Below are positions 61,932-64,000 of a stretch of 64,000 nt of DNA, piece by piece. Under the pieces are notes generated by a model. The model saw only the letters and a list, made by a program, of their open reading frames with translations. It was not told where the DNA came from and did not search any database. The first letter of the stretch is position 1, and the number at the start of each line of letters is the position of its first letter. Source of the stretch: Metabacillus sp. B2-18 (lineage in GTDB: Bacteria > Bacillota > Bacilli > Bacillales > Bacillaceae); assembly GCF_021117275.1 (NCBI RefSeq), contig NZ_CP088245.1, forward strand, positions 2,889,501-2,953,500, written 5' to 3'. Both the position numbers and the translations under genes were made by a program.

Positions 61932-62051
61932 TTATTCAGGCTCCCCGATTTCAAAGCTGCTATTAATAAGGTCCTTTGCCTGTTCGAGCGATATATTAAA
62001 ATCTTCCGCTACTTTTTTAATAATATTTTCTCTTAATTCTATTACTGTCAT
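61932..62051 (-). CDS. Small protein of 39 residues downstream of a TnrA box
   Basis: ATG with AGAAGG upstream. The sequence MTVIELRENIIKKVAEDFNI is helical and charged; it ends EIGEPE. No known family recognised. A perfect TnrA box lies about 70 bases upstream. In B. subtilis small TnrA-activated genes ykzB/ykoL lie beside tnrA; this may be a positional analogue, which is inference. Confidence 0.55.
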   Translation of the reverse strand: MTVIELRENIIKKVAEDFNISLEQAKDLINSSFEIGEPE

Positions 62052-62121
62052 ATGATCAACCTTCTTCCGAATAATCTCTTTAAATCAATATTATCAGAAA
62101 ATTCATGCATTAAAAGGTATT

Positions 62122-62138
62122 TGTGAGAAAATCTTACA
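62122..62138 (-). promoter_or_regulatory. TnrA/GlnR box
   Basis: TGTGAGAAAATCTTACA fits TGTNANAWWWTMTNACA at every position. It lies between the MFS stop (62193) and the 39-residue ORF start (62051), about 70 bases from the latter. Confidence 0.8.
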
Positions 62139-62192
62139 CATTATTTAAGACAACCCTTTACCCACCAATAGGATGGTAGGTTTTCCAACATA

Positions 62193-63380
62193 CTAGCTTT
62201 TTGTCTTTTTGACAAGAAGTACAATATATAAAATAATTGAGACACTAACTGAAATAGCTGATGTTTGGTAAATTGTATGATAACCATAAACATGACCAAT
62301 TTGCCCAAACAAGAGTGCACCAATTCCAACACCAAGATCAAAGGATGAAAAAAAAGTTGCATTTGCCATCCCTCTCCTATTTTTAGGTGCTTTTTCAATT
62401 GACCATGCTTGAAGTGCCGGTTGAACAGAACCAAATCCAATTCCATACAATACTGCAGCTGTTAATAAAATGGTTGTGCTTGGGAGCCATGACAACAAGA
62501 TCATTGCGATCATAATGAATATAGCTCCAGGAATAAAAACAGCCTGATGACCTTTACGATCATATATTTTTCCTGCGAACGTTCTTGATGCCATTAGTGC
62601 AATAGCAAATACAAGGAAATACCATTGAATCCCTAATATCCCCTTTTGTTCAGCATATAAAGGTAAGAAAGATGCAATTCCTCCAAATGTTACAGTAATA
62701 AAAAACAAAAGCATAGCTGGCTGAAGTGCACTTTTTTCATAAAAATCCCATTTATCTTTCTTTGTTGTTTGCTGTGACTTTTCCACCTGTTTATACTGTA
62801 TTCGTGAAGACAGAATTAATGCTACAATCCCTAAGAAAGCACAAATAAGAAATAATTGTTTAAATGTTATCATTCCTGCCAAACTGAGGCCTAGAGAAGG
62901 ACCAAAAGCCAAAGCGATATTACCTGATAAACCATAATAACCCATACCTTCTCCACGTCGCTTAGGAGGGATAATATCACTAGCAATTGTGCCAGATGCT
63001 GTAGTTGAAAAACCCCAGCCAATACCTTGAATAACTCTCATAAAAAATAAAAAAGCAATAGTAGGCAGAAATCCGAACGAGCCTGCAGAAATGATAAAAA
63101 TAATTAAACCGGTTAAATAAACAAACTTTCTTCCTTTTGATTCCAAAGTGTGACCAGCATATGATCTTACAAGTAATGCAGAAAATGTAAAAATTCCAAC
63201 AACAACTCCTATTAACTGATCATTTCCGCCAAGCTCCTTAACAAAAAGAGGAATAGTTGGTAAAGTCATCTGAAACCCGAGAAAGATGAAAAAGTTTGAT
63301 AAACAAATCAATACAAAATCCCGTGTCCAAATCTTTTCTTTATGTAATGCAATTCCGTTTGTATTAAATTGTTGATCCAA
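62193..63380 (-). CDS. MFS transporter
   Basis: 395 residues from the TTG at 63380 (AAAGGAGG six bases upstream; a farther ATG at 63407 has no ribosome site). Twelve helices; motif A-like RSYAGHTLESKGRKFVYLTG and the DIIPPKRRGEGMGYYGLSGNIALAFGPSLG region of drug/metabolite exporters. No specific substrate can be assigned. It is monocistronic. Confidence 0.82.
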   Translation of the reverse strand: MDQQFNTNGIALHKEKIWTRDFVLICLSNFFIFLGFQMTLPTIPLFVKELGGNDQLIGVVVGIFTFSALLVRSYAGHTLESKGRKFVYLTGLIIFIISAGSFGFLPTIAFLFFMRVIQGIGWGFSTTASGTIASDIIPPKRRGEGMGYYGLSGNIALAFGPSLGLSLAGMITFKQLFLICAFLGIVALILSSRIQYKQVEKSQQTTKKDKWDFYEKSALQPAMLLFFITVTFGGIASFLPLYAEQKGILGIQWYFLVFAIALMASRTFAGKIYDRKGHQAVFIPGAIFIMIAMILLSWLPSTTILLTAAVLYGIGFGSVQPALQAWSIEKAPKNRRGMANATFFSSFDLGVGIGALLFGQIGHVYGYHTIYQTSAISVSVSIILYIVLLVKKTKS

Positions 63381-63672
63381 AAAAGCCCTCCTTTTCTCAT
63401 TTCTCAAATGAAATTTTAACTAAGTTAACTTATATCCTACTCTTCAAGGTTATTCTTAACTAACTTTTATTTCAACTCATACGATTCTCTCCTCAAACGT
63501 TGCTTCAAGGAATGCATACCGTTCTTACTATTCTATTTGAGAATAAAGTTAATTATTTTAAAAATAATAAAAAGATACTTTTGTATAGATTTATAACGAT
63601 TACTGCTTTAAGCTTTTCCTTATGAATTAAGCCTTGAGGAAAATAAAAACTTTTTAAAAGATAGGAGCTTAT

Positions 63673-64000
63673 ATGAAATTTGGCAGCCATGTTAGTATTC
63701 GGAATGGGTATTTTGCTGCAGCTAAATATATGGATAGCATTGGTGGCAAAGCATTTCAATATTTCCCTAAAAATCCAAGAAGTTTAACTGTGAAGGAATT
63801 TAATCGGCAAGACGCAAACCTCTGTCATGAATTTTGTGTTGAAAACAATCTTGTCTCAATTGCTCACACCCCTTATCCAACAAGCTTAACACCTTCAATA
63901 GATAAAAAAGACCTAACAATTGATTCTCTTCTTAATGACTTAGAAATTGCTGATTGTTGTGGCTCAATTGGAGTCGTTGTTCATTTTGGAAGTCAAATTA
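63673..64000 (+). CDS. Endonuclease IV-like (AP endonuclease, TIM barrel) protein, 5' part
   Basis: ATG at 63673 with AGGAG seven bases upstream. The visible 109 codons begin MKFGSHVSIRNGYFAAAKYM and contain AFQYFPKNPRSL, AHTPYPTSL and VVHFGSQI. This is the start of a deoxyribonuclease IV-type metal-binding TIM barrel, with His residues at the expected strand ends. The 3' end lies beyond the window. Confidence 0.8.
   Translation, partial: MKFGSHVSIRNGYFAAAKYMDSIGGKAFQYFPKNPRSLTVKEFNRQDANLCHEFCVENNLVSIAHTPYPTSLTPSIDKKDLTIDSLLNDLEIADCCGSIGVVVHFGSQI

Overview
This is a low-GC, Firmicutes-type chromosomal window, almost certainly from a member of the Bacillaceae related to Bacillus. The evidence is the AGGAGG ribosome binding sites with frequent TTG/GTG starts, a TnrA-type nitrogen regulator, CotF-like and YjcZ-like sporulation proteins, an mhqO-mhqD pair with an MhqR-type operator, and a puc-type purine operon. 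I saw no tRNA, rRNA, CRISPR or phage. The only intact mobile element is one IS1182-type insertion.

1-14300 is a catabolic island on the minus strand. A PAS/AAA+/Fis activator of sigma-54 (12610-14283) lies upstream of an operon for an acyl-CoA ligase and a complete Liv-type ABC importer (12395 down to 6159). A second operon carries two thiolases, two acyl-CoA dehydrogenases, an SDR and a MaoC-like hydratase (5886 to beyond the left edge). Both operons start from near-identical sigma-54 promoters (TTGGCATGAAANTTGCT). The likely job is uptake, CoA activation and beta-oxidation of an unidentified carboxylic acid.

14400-21300 is a formate/molybdenum-cofactor region: an FdhF/YdeP-type formate dehydrogenase, a DUF2294 protein and an OFA-family transporter on minus, then fdhD, moaA and a small gene on plus. 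The formate dehydrogenase and the transporter share an unusual leader: a conserved TAGCGA-CCTG stem-loop followed by a competing terminator. This is the best candidate here for an undescribed regulatory RNA.

21300-46800 holds ordinary accessory genes: a third acyl-CoA dehydrogenase, YceI, speD, a YhfK-like protein, a PBP4-type carboxypeptidase, an aldo-keto reductase, SRAP, mhqO-mhqD, spore coat genes, a YitT protein, a cupin-HD-GYP protein, a lipoprotein cyclophilin, a DUF294-exonuclease pair, a secreted HEXXH protein, a CzrA/CadA zinc system, a ZIP transporter, an SF1 helicase and a HAD phosphatase. A 600-base intergenic stretch contains imperfect tandem repeats of about 150 bases.

46950-54270 is a purine-degradation operon: an amidohydrolase, pucA, pucB, pucC, pucD, pucE and uraD. 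Two genes, the amidohydrolase and pucD, carry single frameshifts. A perfect TnrA/GlnR box lies upstream, and tnrA itself is at 61317-61637 with another perfect box nearby. Xanthine dehydrogenase and formate dehydrogenase both depend on molybdenum cofactor.

54500-64000 holds a Cof-type phosphatase, the IS1182-type element inserted in the loop of a terminator, a VanW lipoprotein, ilvE/ilvK, a class I/II aminotransferase, tnrA, small cysteine-rich and short ORFs, an MFS exporter and the start of an AP endonuclease IV gene.
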